Part shown: positions 49,706 to 61,171 of the stretch, piece by piece
Layout of the letters: each line of letters starts with the position of its first letter
How positions within the stretch are numbered: position 1 is the stretch's first letter
Origin: Streptomyces sp. 840.1
Lineage (GTDB): Bacteria > Actinomycetota > Actinomycetes > Streptomycetales > Streptomycetaceae
Assembly (NCBI RefSeq): GCF_003751445.1
Contig: NZ_RJUU01000001.1
Span: forward strand, 4,469,001 to 4,533,000
DNA length: 64,000 bases
Direction of reading: 5' to 3'
The notes under the pieces: generated by a model
What the model was told of the DNA's origin: nothing
Seen by the model: the letters and a program-made list of their open reading frames with translations, nothing else
Database searches by the model: none
Translations under genes and position numbers: made by a program

Positions 49706-51625
49706 CTACAGTCCCTTGGTCTTGATGGTGATGGTGCTGCCCTCGGGGGCCCGGTCGCCGCCGTCGACGGACTGGCTCGCGACCGTGTCGCTGAAGGAGA
49801 GGAACGGGCGGTCGACCTTGACCTCGAAGCCCGCGTCCTCCAGTTCGCTGCGGGCGTCGTCGACGTCCTTGCCGGTGACGTCCGGCACGTCGGTCATCCG
49901 CGGGCCCTTGGAGATCGTCAGTGTGATGGTGTCGCCCTCGGCGGCCTCCCGGCCCTCGGCGGGGGACTGCTGGGCGACGTCGCCCGCGTCCTGCGGGGAG
50001 TTCACCCGGCCGGGGAGCACCTTGGCCTTCAGCCCCTCCTCGTCCAGCGCGTCGGTGGCGTCCTCGACGGAGAGGCCGGTGACGTCCGGGACGTCGACCG
50101 GGCTGCCCTTGGAGACCACCATCGCGACCGCGGTGTCCGGGTGGCGCTCGCTGCCCGCCTCCGGGTCCGTGCGCACCACCTCACCGGCCGCCGCGTCCTC
50201 GCTGAACTCCTTGGTGACCATGCCGGGCACCAGGCCCGCCTTCGTCAGCTTCCGCTTGGCCTCGGCCAGCGCGACGCCCTCGACGTCGGGCACCTTCACG
50301 ATCTCCGGTCCGCGCGAGACGACGAGCTCCACCGAGCCGTTGCCCCGGATCCGGGCGGCCGACTTCGGGTCGCTGTCGATCACCTTGCCCCGGTCGACGG
50401 TGTCGCTGTAGGCGCGCTGGACGCCCTTCAGTTCGAGACCGGCGTCCGACAGCCGCCCCTTGGCCACCTTCTCGCTCTGGCCGAGGAGCGAGGGGACATG
50501 GGTGAACTGTCCGGAGTTGATGTACCAGACGCCGCCGCCGATCCCCAGGACCAGCAGCACCGCGATGACCGCCGCGATCATGCCGCGCCGCGGTCCGCCC
50601 AGGAGCCCGGCCCGGCGGGCGGGCCGCTCCGGCGGCAGCGGCGGGGGCATCTCCAGCCGGCTGGTGTGGTGCGCGGTGCCCTGGCCGGCCGGCAGCACCC
50701 GAGGGATCACGCTCGTACGGTCCTCGGCGGCGTCGCGCACCTCGGCCAGCGCCTGCGGCGGTACGGCGTCCAGCTGGGCGTCGGTGAGGCCGGAGCGGGC
50801 CGCGCGGGACTCGGCGAGCAGCGCCACCGCGTCGAACGGCCGCACCTCGGGGTCACGCGCGGTGGCGCTCGCCACCAGCCGGTCGAGCCCGGACGGGAGG
50901 CCGGGGACGAGGGCGGAGGGGGCCGGGATGTCCTCGTTCAGATGCTGGTAAATGACCTGGGCGGGGGATTCCCCGGTGTGCGGCTTGGCGCCGGTGAGCA
51001 TCTCGTACAGCACCACACCGCACGCGTACACGTCGGCGCGGGTGTCCGCGGTGCCGTGCTCGATCTGCTCGGGGGCGAGATAGGAGACGGTGCCCAGGAT
51101 CGACCCGGTGGTGTCGGTGACCGTGCCCACGGCCCGCACCAGGCCGAAGTCCGCGACCTTGACCCGGCCGTCGTCGCCTATGAGCACGTTCTCCGGCTTC
51201 ATGTCCCGGTGGACGAAGCCCGCCCGGTGCGCGGCGCCGAGCGCGGCGAGCACCGGCTCCAGGATGTCCAGGGCGGCCCGGGGCTGCAGCGCCCCGCGCT
51301 CGCGCAGCACATCGCGCAGCGTGCAGCCCGCGACGTACTCCATCGCCAGGTAGACGTACTGCTCCTGGGCCCCCTGGTCGAACACCCCGACCACGTTGGG
51401 GTGCGCGAGACCCGCCACCGACTTGGCCTCGCGGATGAAGCGCTCGACGAACGAGGCGTCGGTCGCGAGCGCCGGGTGCATCACCTTGAGGGCGAGCACC
51501 CGGTCGAGGCGGGTGTCCATGGCCCGGTAGACCGTGGCCATGCCGCCCACGGCGATGCGCGCATCGACGCGGTAGCGGCCGTCGAGCAGCTGCCCGACGA
51601 GAGGGTCCTGGAGGGTCGTATCCAC
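49706..51625 (-). CDS. pknL: PASTA-domain Ser/Thr protein kinase, PknL-like
   Basis: The 639-residue protein has a cytoplasmic kinase domain (about 17-275) with the Gly-rich loop IAVGGMATVY, Lys in ALKVMH, HRDMKPENV and DFGLVRA, a juxtamembrane linker, one transmembrane helix (about 350-370) and four extracellular PASTA repeats that bind muropeptides. Position next to the Rv2175c-like gene (across thi genes) and DAHP synthase indicates the PknL lineage rather than PknB, which lies with cell-division genes. GTG 51625 is probably leaderless. Confidence 0.92.
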   Translation of the reverse strand: MDTTLQDPLVGQLLDGRYRVDARIAVGGMATVYRAMDTRLDRVLALKVMHPALATDASFVERFIREAKSVAGLAHPNVVGVFDQGAQEQYVYLAMEYVAGCTLRDVLRERGALQPRAALDILEPVLAALGAAHRAGFVHRDMKPENVLIGDDGRVKVADFGLVRAVGTVTDTTGSILGTVSYLAPEQIEHGTADTRADVYACGVVLYEMLTGAKPHTGESPAQVIYQHLNEDIPAPSALVPGLPSGLDRLVASATARDPEVRPFDAVALLAESRAARSGLTDAQLDAVPPQALAEVRDAAEDRTSVIPRVLPAGQGTAHHTSRLEMPPPLPPERPARRAGLLGGPRRGMIAAVIAVLLVLGIGGGVWYINSGQFTHVPSLLGQSEKVAKGRLSDAGLELKGVQRAYSDTVDRGKVIDSDPKSAARIRGNGSVELVVSRGPEIVKVPDVEGVALAEAKRKLTKAGLVPGMVTKEFSEDAAAGEVVRTDPEAGSERHPDTAVAMVVSKGSPVDVPDVTGLSVEDATDALDEEGLKAKVLPGRVNSPQDAGDVAQQSPAEGREAAEGDTITLTISKGPRMTDVPDVTGKDVDDARSELEDAGFEVKVDRPFLSFSDTVASQSVDGGDRAPEGSTITIKTKGL

Positions 51626-51631
51626 GCAGCG

Positions 51632-51637
51632 AGTCTA
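51632..51637 (-). promoter_or_regulatory. -10 hexamer TAGACT for a leaderless message
   Basis: TAGACT ends 6 nt before GTG 51625 on the minus strand; there is no Shine-Dalgarno sequence. Confidence 0.45.
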
Positions 51638-51747
51638 CGAGCCGCCACGGACACCGCCGACTGCCCGGGGCGATCCCGGAGCCGTCTGCAGCCGAGTCGT
51701 GACAGGGACATGCGGTCCGCGGCCGCTGCGGCACCGCAAGCGCCGGA

Positions 51748-53944
<2,197 letters not shown>

Positions 53945-53950
53945 CCAGCC

Positions 53951-54042
53951 CCTCCCTTCGCCGGCATGACCCGGATCAGGTTCGTACGGTCGGAGGCCGC
54001 CCAGCCTCCCTCTCAGCCCGGTGCGTCCGGGCTCCCGCGAGT
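53951..54042 (-). ncRNA. TPP (THI-box) riboswitch
   Basis: On the minus strand the element has the universal TPP features: CGGGAGCCC, GGGCTGAGAGGGAG, then GACCGTACGAACCTGATCCG and GGTCATGCCGGCGAAGGGAG. The 3' end contains the Shine-Dalgarno sequence of thiO, so TPP should block translation initiation, the usual mode in GC-rich actinobacteria. Confidence 0.96.
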
Positions 54043-54128
54043 CTTTTACGTGGGCCACCCTAGACCCCGCCCCCCGTACCGGGTAAAGCAGGAGGGCGGC
54101 GGTACGGGGACCGCGAGGGACCCCTTTC

Positions 54129-54143
54129 CTGACGGACCGTCAG
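54129..54143. promoter_or_regulatory. 15-bp palindrome at the promoter of the FAD reductase gene
   Basis: CTGACGG-A-CCGTCAG is a perfect dyad. It ends 5 bp before the -10 hexamer of the next gene, so it covers the -10/-35 spacer and -35 region. The form is that of a TetR-family operator. Confidence 0.55.
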
Positions 54144-54148
54144 TTGAT

Positions 54149-54154
54149 TAAGGT
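54149..54154 (+). promoter_or_regulatory. -10 hexamer TAAGGT for a leaderless message
   Basis: TAAGGT ends 6 nt before GTG 54161; no ribosome site is present. Confidence 0.5.
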
Positions 54155-54160
54155 GGTCGG

Positions 54161-55426
54161 GTGAACGAGCAGCAGCGGGCGGAGCGACCGGAGCGGCAGT
54201 CGGAGCGGGCCGGGCGGCGGGTGGTCGTCGTCGGTGCGGGCATGGCGGGCGTGCAGACGGCGGTGGCCCTGCGGGAGCAGGGCTTCACCGGCGCGCTCAC
54301 CCTCATCGGCGCCGAACCCCACCAGCCCTACGACCGCCCACCGCTCTCCAAGGCGGTACTGCTCGGCAAGGCCGAGGAATCCGCCTTCGACATCGACTTC
54401 GAGACACTCGGCATCGAGCTCCGGCTGGGCGTCGAGGTCGCGGGCCTGCGTGCCGCCGACCACGAACTGGACACCTCCCAGGGGCCCGTCCCCTACGACG
54501 TCCTGGTCGTCGCCACCGGCGCGGAACCCGTCGTGCTGCCCGGCTCCGGGGGCGTGCCCGGCGTCCATCTGCTGCGCACCCTGGACGACGCGGCGCGGCT
54601 GCGGCCCGTCCTGGAGGCGCGGCACGCCGTCGTGGTCGTCGGCGCGGGCTGGATCGGCGCCGAGTTCGCCACCGCGGCCCGCGCCGCGGGCTGCGAGGTC
54701 ACCGTCGTCGAGGCCGCGGCCCGGCCCCTCGCGGGCGCCCTGCCCGCCGAGGTCGCCGCACCGATGGCCGCCTGGTACGCGGAGAGCGGCGCCGAACTCC
54801 TCACCGGGGCGCGGGTGGCCCGCGTCGAGCCCGGCCGGGTGGTCCTGGCGGACGGCCGCACCCTGCCGGCCGACGCCGTCGTCGTGGGGATCGGCGCACG
54901 GCCCGCCACCGGCTGGCTGGCCGGCTCCGGTGTCCAGCTCGGGCCCGACGGGTCGGTGACCGCCGACGCGGCGCTGCGCACCTCGCTGCCCGACGTGTAC
55001 GCCGTGGGCGACTGCGCCTCCTTCCCCTCCGCGCGCTACGGGGCGCGGCTGCTGGTCCACCACTGGGACAACGCGCTGCAGGGCCCGCGGACCGCGGCCG
55101 CCCACATCATCGGGGCCGCGGGCGAGGGCGGGGAGGAGCCGCCCGCCTACGACCCCGTGCCTTATTTCTGGTCCGAGCAGTTCGGCCGGTTCGTGCAGTA
55201 CGCGGGCCACCACGACGGAGCGGACACCCTGCTGTGGCGAGGCGATCCGGCCGGCCCCGCCTGGTCGGTGTGCTGGCTGCGCGACGGTGTGCTGGTCGCG
55301 GTGCTCTCCGTCGGCAGGCCGCGCGATCTGATCCAGGGGCGCAAGCTCATCGAGGCCGGCACGCGGCTCGACCCGGAGCGGGCCGGTGACGCCGCCGTGC
55401 CGCTGAAGTCGGCGGTATCCCGGTAG
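54161..55426 (+). CDS. FAD-dependent NAD(P)H ferredoxin/rubredoxin reductase-like protein
   Basis: The 421-residue flavoprotein has an FAD-binding GxGxxG (VVVGAGMAGVQTAVAL), an NAD(P) GxGxxG (VVVGAGWIGAEFATAA), the DVYAVGDCA FAD motif and a C-terminal reductase domain. It resembles ferredoxin reductases of Rieske dioxygenase and P450 systems. No partner ferredoxin or oxygenase lies nearby. The gene is divergent from the thiamine operon and probably leaderless. Confidence 0.87.
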   Translation: MNEQQRAERPERQSERAGRRVVVVGAGMAGVQTAVALREQGFTGALTLIGAEPHQPYDRPPLSKAVLLGKAEESAFDIDFETLGIELRLGVEVAGLRAADHELDTSQGPVPYDVLVVATGAEPVVLPGSGGVPGVHLLRTLDDAARLRPVLEARHAVVVVGAGWIGAEFATAARAAGCEVTVVEAAARPLAGALPAEVAAPMAAWYAESGAELLTGARVARVEPGRVVLADGRTLPADAVVVGIGARPATGWLAGSGVQLGPDGSVTADAALRTSLPDVYAVGDCASFPSARYGARLLVHHWDNALQGPRTAAAHIIGAAGEGGEEPPAYDPVPYFWSEQFGRFVQYAGHHDGADTLLWRGDPAGPAWSVCWLRDGVLVAVLSVGRPRDLIQGRKLIEAGTRLDPERAGDAAVPLKSAVSR

Positions 55427-55508
55427 CCGGGCCTCCGGCGGGGGGCGCGGGGCCCTGAAGGGCGGAGTCCGGGTGTCGGCTGTCAGTCCGGGATGGCAGG
55501 CTTGTCCC

Positions 55509-55874
55509 GTGACCGAGATTGACGCAAAGATCGATGCTCTCGTCCCTGCCTGGCTCCACCTTCCCGATATCGCCGAAATGTTCGATATCCAGGTGACGCG
55601 TGTGCGGCAGCTGGTCAAGGAGGGCCAGCTCATCGCCGTACGACGTGGTGAGAACCGGGCGCTCCAGGTGCCTGCCGCCTTCATCGACGGCGACAAGGTG
55701 GTCAAGGGCCTTTCGGGGACCCTGACGCTCCTGAGGGACGACGGCTACTCCGACGAGGAGATGCTGGAATGGCTCTTCACCCCCGACCCGAGCCTGCCGG
55801 GTACGCCCGCGCAGGCGCTGAGTGAGAATCGCGGCACGGAGGTGAAGCGCCGCGCCCAGGCGCTCGCCGTCTGA
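55509..55874 (+). CDS. Rv2175c-like DNA-binding protein (PknL substrate family)
   Basis: The 121-residue protein has an N-terminal winged helix-turn-helix (LPDIAEMFDIQVTRVRQLV) and a C-terminal domain with the LLRDDGYSDEEMLEWLF segment typical of the Rv2175c family. In mycobacteria this protein is next to and phosphorylated by PknL. Here the kinase is 4 kb away, separated by thi genes. GTG 55509 has no Shine-Dalgarno; CAGGCT lies 6 nt upstream. Confidence 0.87.
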   Translation: MTEIDAKIDALVPAWLHLPDIAEMFDIQVTRVRQLVKEGQLIAVRRGENRALQVPAAFIDGDKVVKGLSGTLTLLRDDGYSDEEMLEWLFTPDPSLPGTPAQALSENRGTEVKRRAQALAV

Positions 55875-55889
55875 CCGACAGCCGTACCG

Positions 55890-55922
55890 GGGGTGCGGGC
55901 CGCACGGCGCGGCCCGCACCCC
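55890..55922 (+). terminator. Terminator after the Rv2175c-like gene
   Basis: A perfect 13-bp stem (55890-55902 with 55910-55922) encloses a 7-nt loop. Confidence 0.85.
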
Positions 55923-55991
55923 TCCGCAGCGCCGCCTGCCGACTCCGCACCGCCTACCGAACGTCATCGTTTTCCCGGGGGGAACCGCACC

Positions 55992-56645
55992 ATGTCCACG
56001 CCTCGCGCGCAGCTGTCCGACGCCCGGCTCTACCTGTGCACGGACGCCCGCAGGCGTCAGGGAGACCTCCCCGAGTTCCTCGACGCGGTCCTCTCCGGCG
56101 GGGTGGACATCGTCCAGCTCCGCGACAAGGGCATGGAGGCGGCCGAGGAGCTCGACCACCTCGCGGTCCTCGCCGACGCCTGCCGGCGGTACGGCAAGCT
56201 CCTCGCGGTCAACGACCGGGCCGACGTCGCCCACGCCATCGGCTCCGACGTGCTGCACCTGGGCCAGGGCGACCTGCCGGTGCCGGCCGCCCGCGCGATC
56301 ATCGGCCAGGGCGTGGTCATCGGCCGCTCCACGCACGCCGAGGCCGAGGTCGACGCCGCCGTCACCGAGGCGGGCGTTGACTACTTCTGCACCGGCCCCT
56401 GCTGGCCCACCCCGACCAAGCCGGGCCGCCACGCACCCGGCCTGGACCTCGTGCGCTACGCCGCCTCCCTCGCCCCGGCCCGCCCGTGGTTCGCCATCGG
56501 CGGCATCGATGCCGGCAACCTCGACGAGGTGCTCGACGCCGGAGCGCGCCGCGTCGTCGTCGTCCGGGCCCTCACCGAGGCCGCGGACCCGGCCGCCGCC
56601 GCCGCGGACCTGGCCAAGCGGATCCGGGCCCGCGCCGACGCCTGA
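55992..56645 (+). CDS. thiE: Thiamine-phosphate synthase
   Basis: The 217-residue TIM-barrel enzyme couples HMP-PP and thiazole phosphate to form thiamine phosphate. Motifs: [50 protein letters not shown] and [12 protein letters not shown] 55992 follows GGGGGGAA. It is separate from the thiOSG operon and opposite in strand, with no TPP element of its own. Confidence 0.94.
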   Translation: MSTPRAQLSDARLYLCTDARRRQGDLPEFLDAVLSGGVDIVQLRDKGMEAAEELDHLAVLADACRRYGKLLAVNDRADVAHAIGSDVLHLGQGDLPVPAARAIIGQGVVIGRSTHAEAEVDAAVTEAGVDYFCTGPCWPTPTKPGRHAPGLDLVRYAASLAPARPWFAIGGIDAGNLDEVLDAGARRVVVVRALTEAADPAAAAADLAKRIRARADA

Positions 56646-56692
56646 TCCGGCGGAACGGCCGGGGCGGACGGGGCTCCCGAGGGGCGTGTTTG

Positions 56693-56706
56693 GGACATCG
56701 GTGTCC
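56693..56706. promoter_or_regulatory. Inverted repeat upstream of metF
   Basis: GGACA-TCGG-TGTCC lies 84 bp before metF. It could be an operator; no known regulator is assigned. Confidence 0.35.
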
Positions 56707-56777
56707 GAAGCGTGGACAAGTACCGGTCAATTCGGGCAAATCTCGCCAGTTCGGTTGGGTGGCCGTCACGCCCTGGT

Positions 56778-56783
56778 TAACCT
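56778..56783 (+). promoter_or_regulatory. -10 hexamer TAACCT for a leaderless message
   Basis: TAACCT ends 6 nt before ATG 56790, which has no Shine-Dalgarno sequence. Confidence 0.45.
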
Positions 56784-56789
56784 GCCGGT

Positions 56790-57707
56790 ATGGCCCTTGG
56801 CACACCCTCCACCAGGACAGATCGCGCGCGCACCGTGCGTGAGATGCTCGCGACCGGCAAGACCCTGCACTCCTTCGAGTTCTGGGCGCCCAAGACCGAG
56901 AAGGGCGAGCGCAACCTGTGGAACGCGCTGCGCCGGATTGAGGCGGTGGGGCCGAGCTTCGTATCGGTGACGTACGGAGCAGGTGGGTCCACCCGGGCCG
57001 GGACGGTGAAGGCGACCCAGGACATCGCCGCCGAGTCCACCCTCACCCCGGTCGCGCACCTCACGGCGGTGAACCACTCCATCGCCGAACTGCGCAACAT
57101 GATCGGCCAGTACGCGGACGCCGGTATCCGGAACATCCTCGCCGTGCGCGGGGACCCGCCCGGCGACCCGATGGGCCCGTGGGTCGAACACCCGCAGGGC
57201 GTGCGCTACGCGGCGGACCTCGTCCGGCTGATCAAGGAGTCCGGGGACTTCTGCGTCGGCGTCGCGGCGTTCCCCGAGATGCACCCGCGCTCGGCCGACT
57301 GGGACACCGACATCCGGCACTTCGTGGACAAGTGCCGCGCCGGTGCCGACTATGCGATCACCCAGATGTTCTTCGACCCCGAGGACTATCTGCGGATGCG
57401 TGACCGGGTGGTCGCCGCCGGTTGCGACACCCCGGTCATTCCCGAGGTGATGCCCCTCACGAGCGTCCGGCAATTGGAGCGATTCGCGCAGCTCAGCAAC
57501 GCGACCCTGCCTGCAGCCCTGAAAGAACGCATCCTCGCCGCCAAGGACGATCCCGCCGCTGTACGCTCCATTGGCATCGACTTCGCAACGCGGTTCTGCG
57601 CGAAGCTGCTCTCCGAGGGTGTCCCCGGGCTGCACTTCATCACGCTGAACAACTCGACGGCGACGCTCGAAATCTACGAAAATCTCGGACTGCACAAGCA
57701 GTCGTGA
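56790..57707 (+). CDS. metF: 5,10-methylenetetrahydrofolate reductase
   Basis: The 305-residue FAD TIM-barrel enzyme makes 5-methyl-THF for methionine synthesis. Seen: [17 protein letters not shown] (catalytic Glu), [22 protein letters not shown] and [15 protein letters not shown]. It corresponds by position and length to mycobacterial Rv2172c, next to Rv2175c. No riboswitch is visible here, in contrast to the SAM-IV element at 14963. Confidence 0.92.
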   Translation: MALGTPSTRTDRARTVREMLATGKTLHSFEFWAPKTEKGERNLWNALRRIEAVGPSFVSVTYGAGGSTRAGTVKATQDIAAESTLTPVAHLTAVNHSIAELRNMIGQYADAGIRNILAVRGDPPGDPMGPWVEHPQGVRYAADLVRLIKESGDFCVGVAAFPEMHPRSADWDTDIRHFVDKCRAGADYAITQMFFDPEDYLRMRDRVVAAGCDTPVIPEVMPLTSVRQLERFAQLSNATLPAALKERILAAKDDPAAVRSIGIDFATRFCAKLLSEGVPGLHFITLNNSTATLEIYENLGLHKQS

Positions 57708-57757
57708 CCGGCCGTACCCGCCGAGACCCGGGGCGGTGGCCGTAGAAGGGGGCGGGC

Positions 57758-58711
57758 ATGGGCTGGACGGTCCTCTACATCGCGTTCGGCATCGTTGCGC
57801 TGTGGCTGCTCGGTGAGGTGCTGCTCCAGTACAAGGCGCGGCTCCGCTGGCGACTGCTCGCCTTCACCGGGTTCGTCGGTGTGGTCATCGGTGTCCTGAT
57901 GCCGTCCGTGCCCGTCATCGTGATCGGCGCGATCGCCTTCGCGACGGGTCAGACGTACGTCACGCTCTCGTTCCGGCGCGGCTTCTCGACCGGCTGGGCC
58001 ATAGGGGGCAGCCCCGGCGAGAGCCGCCGTCGCCGCGGCAACAGCGACCGCGCGCCCCGCCTGGAGGTCTCGGACCTGGAGACGGAGTACGAGCCCGGCG
58101 CGATCCCGGAACCGCCCCACGCCCCGCAGAACCCCGCGGCGGTCTACGAGCCCGAGCCCCTGCCGGACGACACCGGCCAGTACGGCGTCTACACCGACTC
58201 GCGGCCGAGGCAGGAACAGCAGCACCAGGAGCCCGAACAGCCCCAGGGCGAGGCGCAGTACGCCGGCTACGAGCCCTACCCCGACTACTCCGCGTACCCG
58301 GCGCAGGGCCAGGACGCCTACGCCGGCCAGCACGGCTACCCCGGCCAGGACAGCTACGCGAACCAGGACGGCTACGCGGGAGCCGGGCAGTACGACTACG
58401 GCACATCCGGGCAGCAGTACGCCGCGTACTCCGACCCGTACATCGGCACCGGCACGACCGCGGGCGCCCCGCAGTACGGCACGTACGACAGCTACGGGAA
58501 CCACGACAGCAACGGCGGGCAGCAGCGGTACGACGACCCGTACGCGCAGCCCCAGCAGTACGCCCCCGAGACGCCCCCGGGCGGGGTCTGGGTGCCGCAG
58601 CAGCGCGAGGGCGAGCAGCACTACCCCGCGATGCCCCCGGAGCAGCCCGCCCAGCCGGCCCCGTACCCGAACGGCTACGACACCGGCCACAACGACCAGT
58701 ACCGCTACTGA
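57758..58711 (+). CDS. Membrane protein with long Tyr/Gln/Gly-rich disordered tail
   Basis: The 317-residue protein has two or three transmembrane helices within residues 1-75, a basic patch (SRRRRGNSDRAPR) and a tail of about 220 residues dominated by Tyr, Gln, Gly, Asp and Pro (repeated YAGQ, QQYAA and YDPY-like units). No fold is recognised for the tail; the composition is prion-like. ATG 57758 follows AAGGGGG. It is 50 bp after metF on the same strand. Confidence 0.83.
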   Translation: MGWTVLYIAFGIVALWLLGEVLLQYKARLRWRLLAFTGFVGVVIGVLMPSVPVIVIGAIAFATGQTYVTLSFRRGFSTGWAIGGSPGESRRRRGNSDRAPRLEVSDLETEYEPGAIPEPPHAPQNPAAVYEPEPLPDDTGQYGVYTDSRPRQEQQHQEPEQPQGEAQYAGYEPYPDYSAYPAQGQDAYAGQHGYPGQDSYANQDGYAGAGQYDYGTSGQQYAAYSDPYIGTGTTAGAPQYGTYDSYGNHDSNGGQQRYDDPYAQPQQYAPETPPGGVWVPQQREGEQHYPAMPPEQPAQPAPYPNGYDTGHNDQYRY

Positions 58712-58730
58712 CACCGCCGCCCGCGGCGCC

Positions 58731-60248
58731 TCACCGGGAGCCGCGGAAGCCGTCCCCCTCGACGACGATCCCGGCGACCAGCGTCCCCGACATCCCCGCG
58801 TGCGCGAGGCCGCCGCCCGGATGCGACCAGCCGCCCGCCAGCAGCAGCCCCGGGACCCGGGTGGCGTTCCCCGCGTGCAGATACCCGCCGCCGGCCCCGG
58901 CCAGAGCGGGCGGGGGAACCGCGCCGCCCCGCGCACCCGTCTCCGCCTCCGTCTCCGCGGGCGTGCGCACCTCCGTGTGGAGCACCCGGTCGCGCAGGCC
59001 GGGCGCGGCCGCCTCCGCCGCGTCGATCAGGGTGTCCGCGTACCGCTGCCGCAGCGCGGCGTCCGTCCAGTCGACCGGGCCGTGCGGGGCGACCGTCGCC
59101 ATCAGCGTCACCGCCTCGTGCGCCGCGTCGGGACGGGTCGAGGGGTCGTCGGGGCGCAGCACCGTCACCGTGGGGTGCTCGGCGGGTCTGCCGCCGAACA
59201 CCGCCTCGCGCTCGGCCGCCCCGTCCGCCGGGTGCACCAGCGTCCGGTGCACGGCATCCGAGGGCCGGGCGCCGCGCAGCGACAGCAGCACCAGGAACCG
59301 GCCCGTCGCCCCGGCGCCGCCCGGTCGCGGCTGGACCGTCACATCGCCGTCCCGCCACATCTCCTGACCGGGCATCAGCTCAGGGTGCGGCTGGGCACCC
59401 AGCACCACATGGGTGGCCTCCGCGACCGTCCCGTCGGCCAGCTCCACGCCGGCCGCCCGCCCGTCCTTCTCCACCACCCGGGCCACCTCGGCACCGAAGA
59501 CGAACTCCACCTTGCGCGCCAGGCACCGCTCGTACACCGCACGCGCCAGCGCCCGCATGCCGCCGGAGACGTACCAGCTGCCGAACGTCTCCTCCATGTA
59601 CGGCAGCAGGGCCGTGCTCGCCGGGGCGTGCAGCGGATCCAGGCCGTAGGACAGCGCGTACCCGCCGAGGAGGGCGGCCAGCCGGGGGTCCGTCAGCTCC
59701 CAGGAACCGACCTCCGCCACCGTGCCGGCCCGCAATGCCGGGCGCAGCAGCCGCCGGCGCGCCGGCGCCGGGTACGGATCGCGGGCCAGCACCTGCCAGT
59801 CGGAGCGCAACGGCTCCTCCAGCAACGGCCGCCTGGACCGGTCCCAGGCGTCTCCGGCCCGGTCCAGGAAGGCGCCCCAGCGCTCACCCGCACCGTCCCC
59901 GAGCGCGGCGTCCAGCGCCGTGACGACTCCGGACCGCGAGGCGTTCGGCAGTGACACCGCGGTGCCGTCCGCGAAGACGTGGCGGCTCGCCGGGTCGACC
60001 TGGCTCAGCGTGACGCACCGCTCCAGCGGCTCCTTGCCCGTCTTCACGAACAGGTCGCGGTAGACCGCGGGCAGATGCAGCAGGGAGGGCCCGGTGTCGA
60101 ACGCGAAGCCGTCCCGGGCATGACGGCCCACCGAGCCGCCGAAGGTCTCCGACCGCTCGTACACCGTCACCCGGTGGCCTGCCACGGCCAGCCGGGCCGC
60201 CGCCGACATCGCGCCCATCCCGGCGCCGATCACCGCAATACGTGCCAT
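58731..60248 (-). CDS. CrtI/phytoene-desaturase-like FAD oxidoreductase
   Basis: The 505-residue flavoprotein has an N-terminal Rossmann motif (VIGAGMGAMSAAARLAVAG), the ERSETFGGSVGRH and DTGPSLLHLP segments of carotenoid desaturases, and a C-terminal FAD motif (LLLAGGWSHPGGGLAHAGMSG). No carotenoid genes lie nearby, so its substrate is open. ATG 60248 is used, as TAAGGT lies 7 nt upstream; the frame opens earlier. Confidence 0.87.
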   Translation of the reverse strand: MARIAVIGAGMGAMSAAARLAVAGHRVTVYERSETFGGSVGRHARDGFAFDTGPSLLHLPAVYRDLFVKTGKEPLERCVTLSQVDPASRHVFADGTAVSLPNASRSGVVTALDAALGDGAGERWGAFLDRAGDAWDRSRRPLLEEPLRSDWQVLARDPYPAPARRRLLRPALRAGTVAEVGSWELTDPRLAALLGGYALSYGLDPLHAPASTALLPYMEETFGSWYVSGGMRALARAVYERCLARKVEFVFGAEVARVVEKDGRAAGVELADGTVAEATHVVLGAQPHPELMPGQEMWRDGDVTVQPRPGGAGATGRFLVLLSLRGARPSDAVHRTLVHPADGAAEREAVFGGRPAEHPTVTVLRPDDPSTRPDAAHEAVTLMATVAPHGPVDWTDAALRQRYADTLIDAAEAAAPGLRDRVLHTEVRTPAETEAETGARGGAVPPPALAGAGGGYLHAGNATRVPGLLLAGGWSHPGGGLAHAGMSGTLVAGIVVEGDGFRGSR

Positions 60249-60255
60249 GGCAGCG

Positions 60256-60261
60256 ACCTTA
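60256..60261 (-). promoter_or_regulatory. -10 hexamer TAAGGT for a leaderless message
   Basis: TAAGGT on the minus strand ends 7 nt before ATG 60248. It lies 19 bp after the stop of the upstream gene. Confidence 0.45.
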
Positions 60262-60279
60262 ACGGCCACCACCGACAGC

Positions 60280-60897
60280 TCAGCCGTCAGGCCACCGGGA
60301 AGGGACGGCGGTCAGCCGCTTCTCCTCCCGCCGCTGCGCCCGGCGGCGCATGAACCGGCGGATGCGGGAGGCGAGGAAGGCCAGTACCAGCAGGCCGAGC
60401 AGCAGCAGTGTGCCGGCGATGCCCGCCGCGATCACCGGATGGAATACGGCGAACGTGACCACCGCGGCCACGCCCAGGTCCTCGACCGTGCTCACGGCGA
60501 TGTTGCTGAACGGTTCGGGCGAGGTGTTGACCGCCATCCTGGTGCCCGCCTTCACCAGATGGCTCGCCAGCGCGGTGGAACCGCCGACGGCCCCGGCCGC
60601 GAGCTCCGGCAGCGAACCGTCCCCGCCCGCCAGCAGCGCCGCGACGACCGCTCCGGCGACCGGCCTGATGACGGTGTGCGCGGTGTCCCAGACCGAGTCC
60701 ACGTAAGGGATCTTGTCGGCCACCATCTCGCACAGGAAGAGCACGGCGGCCACGACGAGCACGTCGGTGCGCTGGAGGGACGCGGGCACCTCGTCGCTCA
60801 CCCCGGTCGCGCCGAAGATGCCGAGCAGGAGGACCACCGCGTAGGCGTTGATCCCGCTCGCCCAGCCGCTCGTGAAGACCAGAGGGAGTACGGACAC
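60280..60897 (-). CDS. DUF4126 integral membrane protein
   Basis: The 205-residue protein has about five transmembrane helices and the DUF4126 pattern: FTSGWASGINAYAVVLLLG at the N-terminus, then DKIPYVDSVWDTAHTVIRP and a C-terminal Arg-rich tail. The function of the family is unknown. GTG 60897 appears leaderless. It precedes the CrtI-like gene on the same strand. Confidence 0.85.
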   Translation of the reverse strand: MSVLPLVFTSGWASGINAYAVVLLLGIFGATGVSDEVPASLQRTDVLVVAAVLFLCEMVADKIPYVDSVWDTAHTVIRPVAGAVVAALLAGGDGSLPELAAGAVGGSTALASHLVKAGTRMAVNTSPEPFSNIAVSTVEDLGVAAVVTFAVFHPVIAAGIAGTLLLLGLLVLAFLASRIRRFMRRRAQRREEKRLTAVPSRWPDG

Positions 60898-60904
60898 GGA
60901 CGCG

Positions 60905-60910
60905 ATCGTA
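60905..60910 (-). promoter_or_regulatory. -10 hexamer TACGAT for a leaderless message
   Basis: TACGAT ends 7 nt before GTG 60897 on the minus strand. Confidence 0.45.
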
Positions 60911-61171
60911 ACCAGTCGGCGTACTGCCGCGGGAGGGCTTCGGTGCGCAGGTCTGAGTATCCGTACCTAGGGGGCGAGATGAGTAGCGGCGCGGATGGGC
61001 CGCGACCTGCGCGGACGGCAGAGTGGTGACCACGGAAGGGGCGCCGCGCCGGTACCGCCGGCACGGGGCTGCGGAACAGGCGCGGCGCCCCGTCCGAGCG
61101 GGGGCAGCAACGGAGGACCCGGGACCGCGGGGGAGTGATCGGGGTCACGGGGGAGGTTCTCCGGCAGCACG
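60911..61171. other. Gap without a supported gene
   Basis: The space between the DUF4126 gene and the TetR terminator holds only a 16-codon frame (ATG 60979 to TGA 61029, after GGGGGCGAG) and GC-rich hairpin-forming sequence (GGGGCGCC facing GGCGCCCC, 61038-61093). No known RNA motif was recognised. Confidence 0.5.

Noticed and set aside
60979..61029. A 16-codon frame after GGGGGCGAG in the gap before the TetR gene
   Set aside because: Too short to judge, no conserved context, and the spacing could be chance; kept only as a note in the gap entry.
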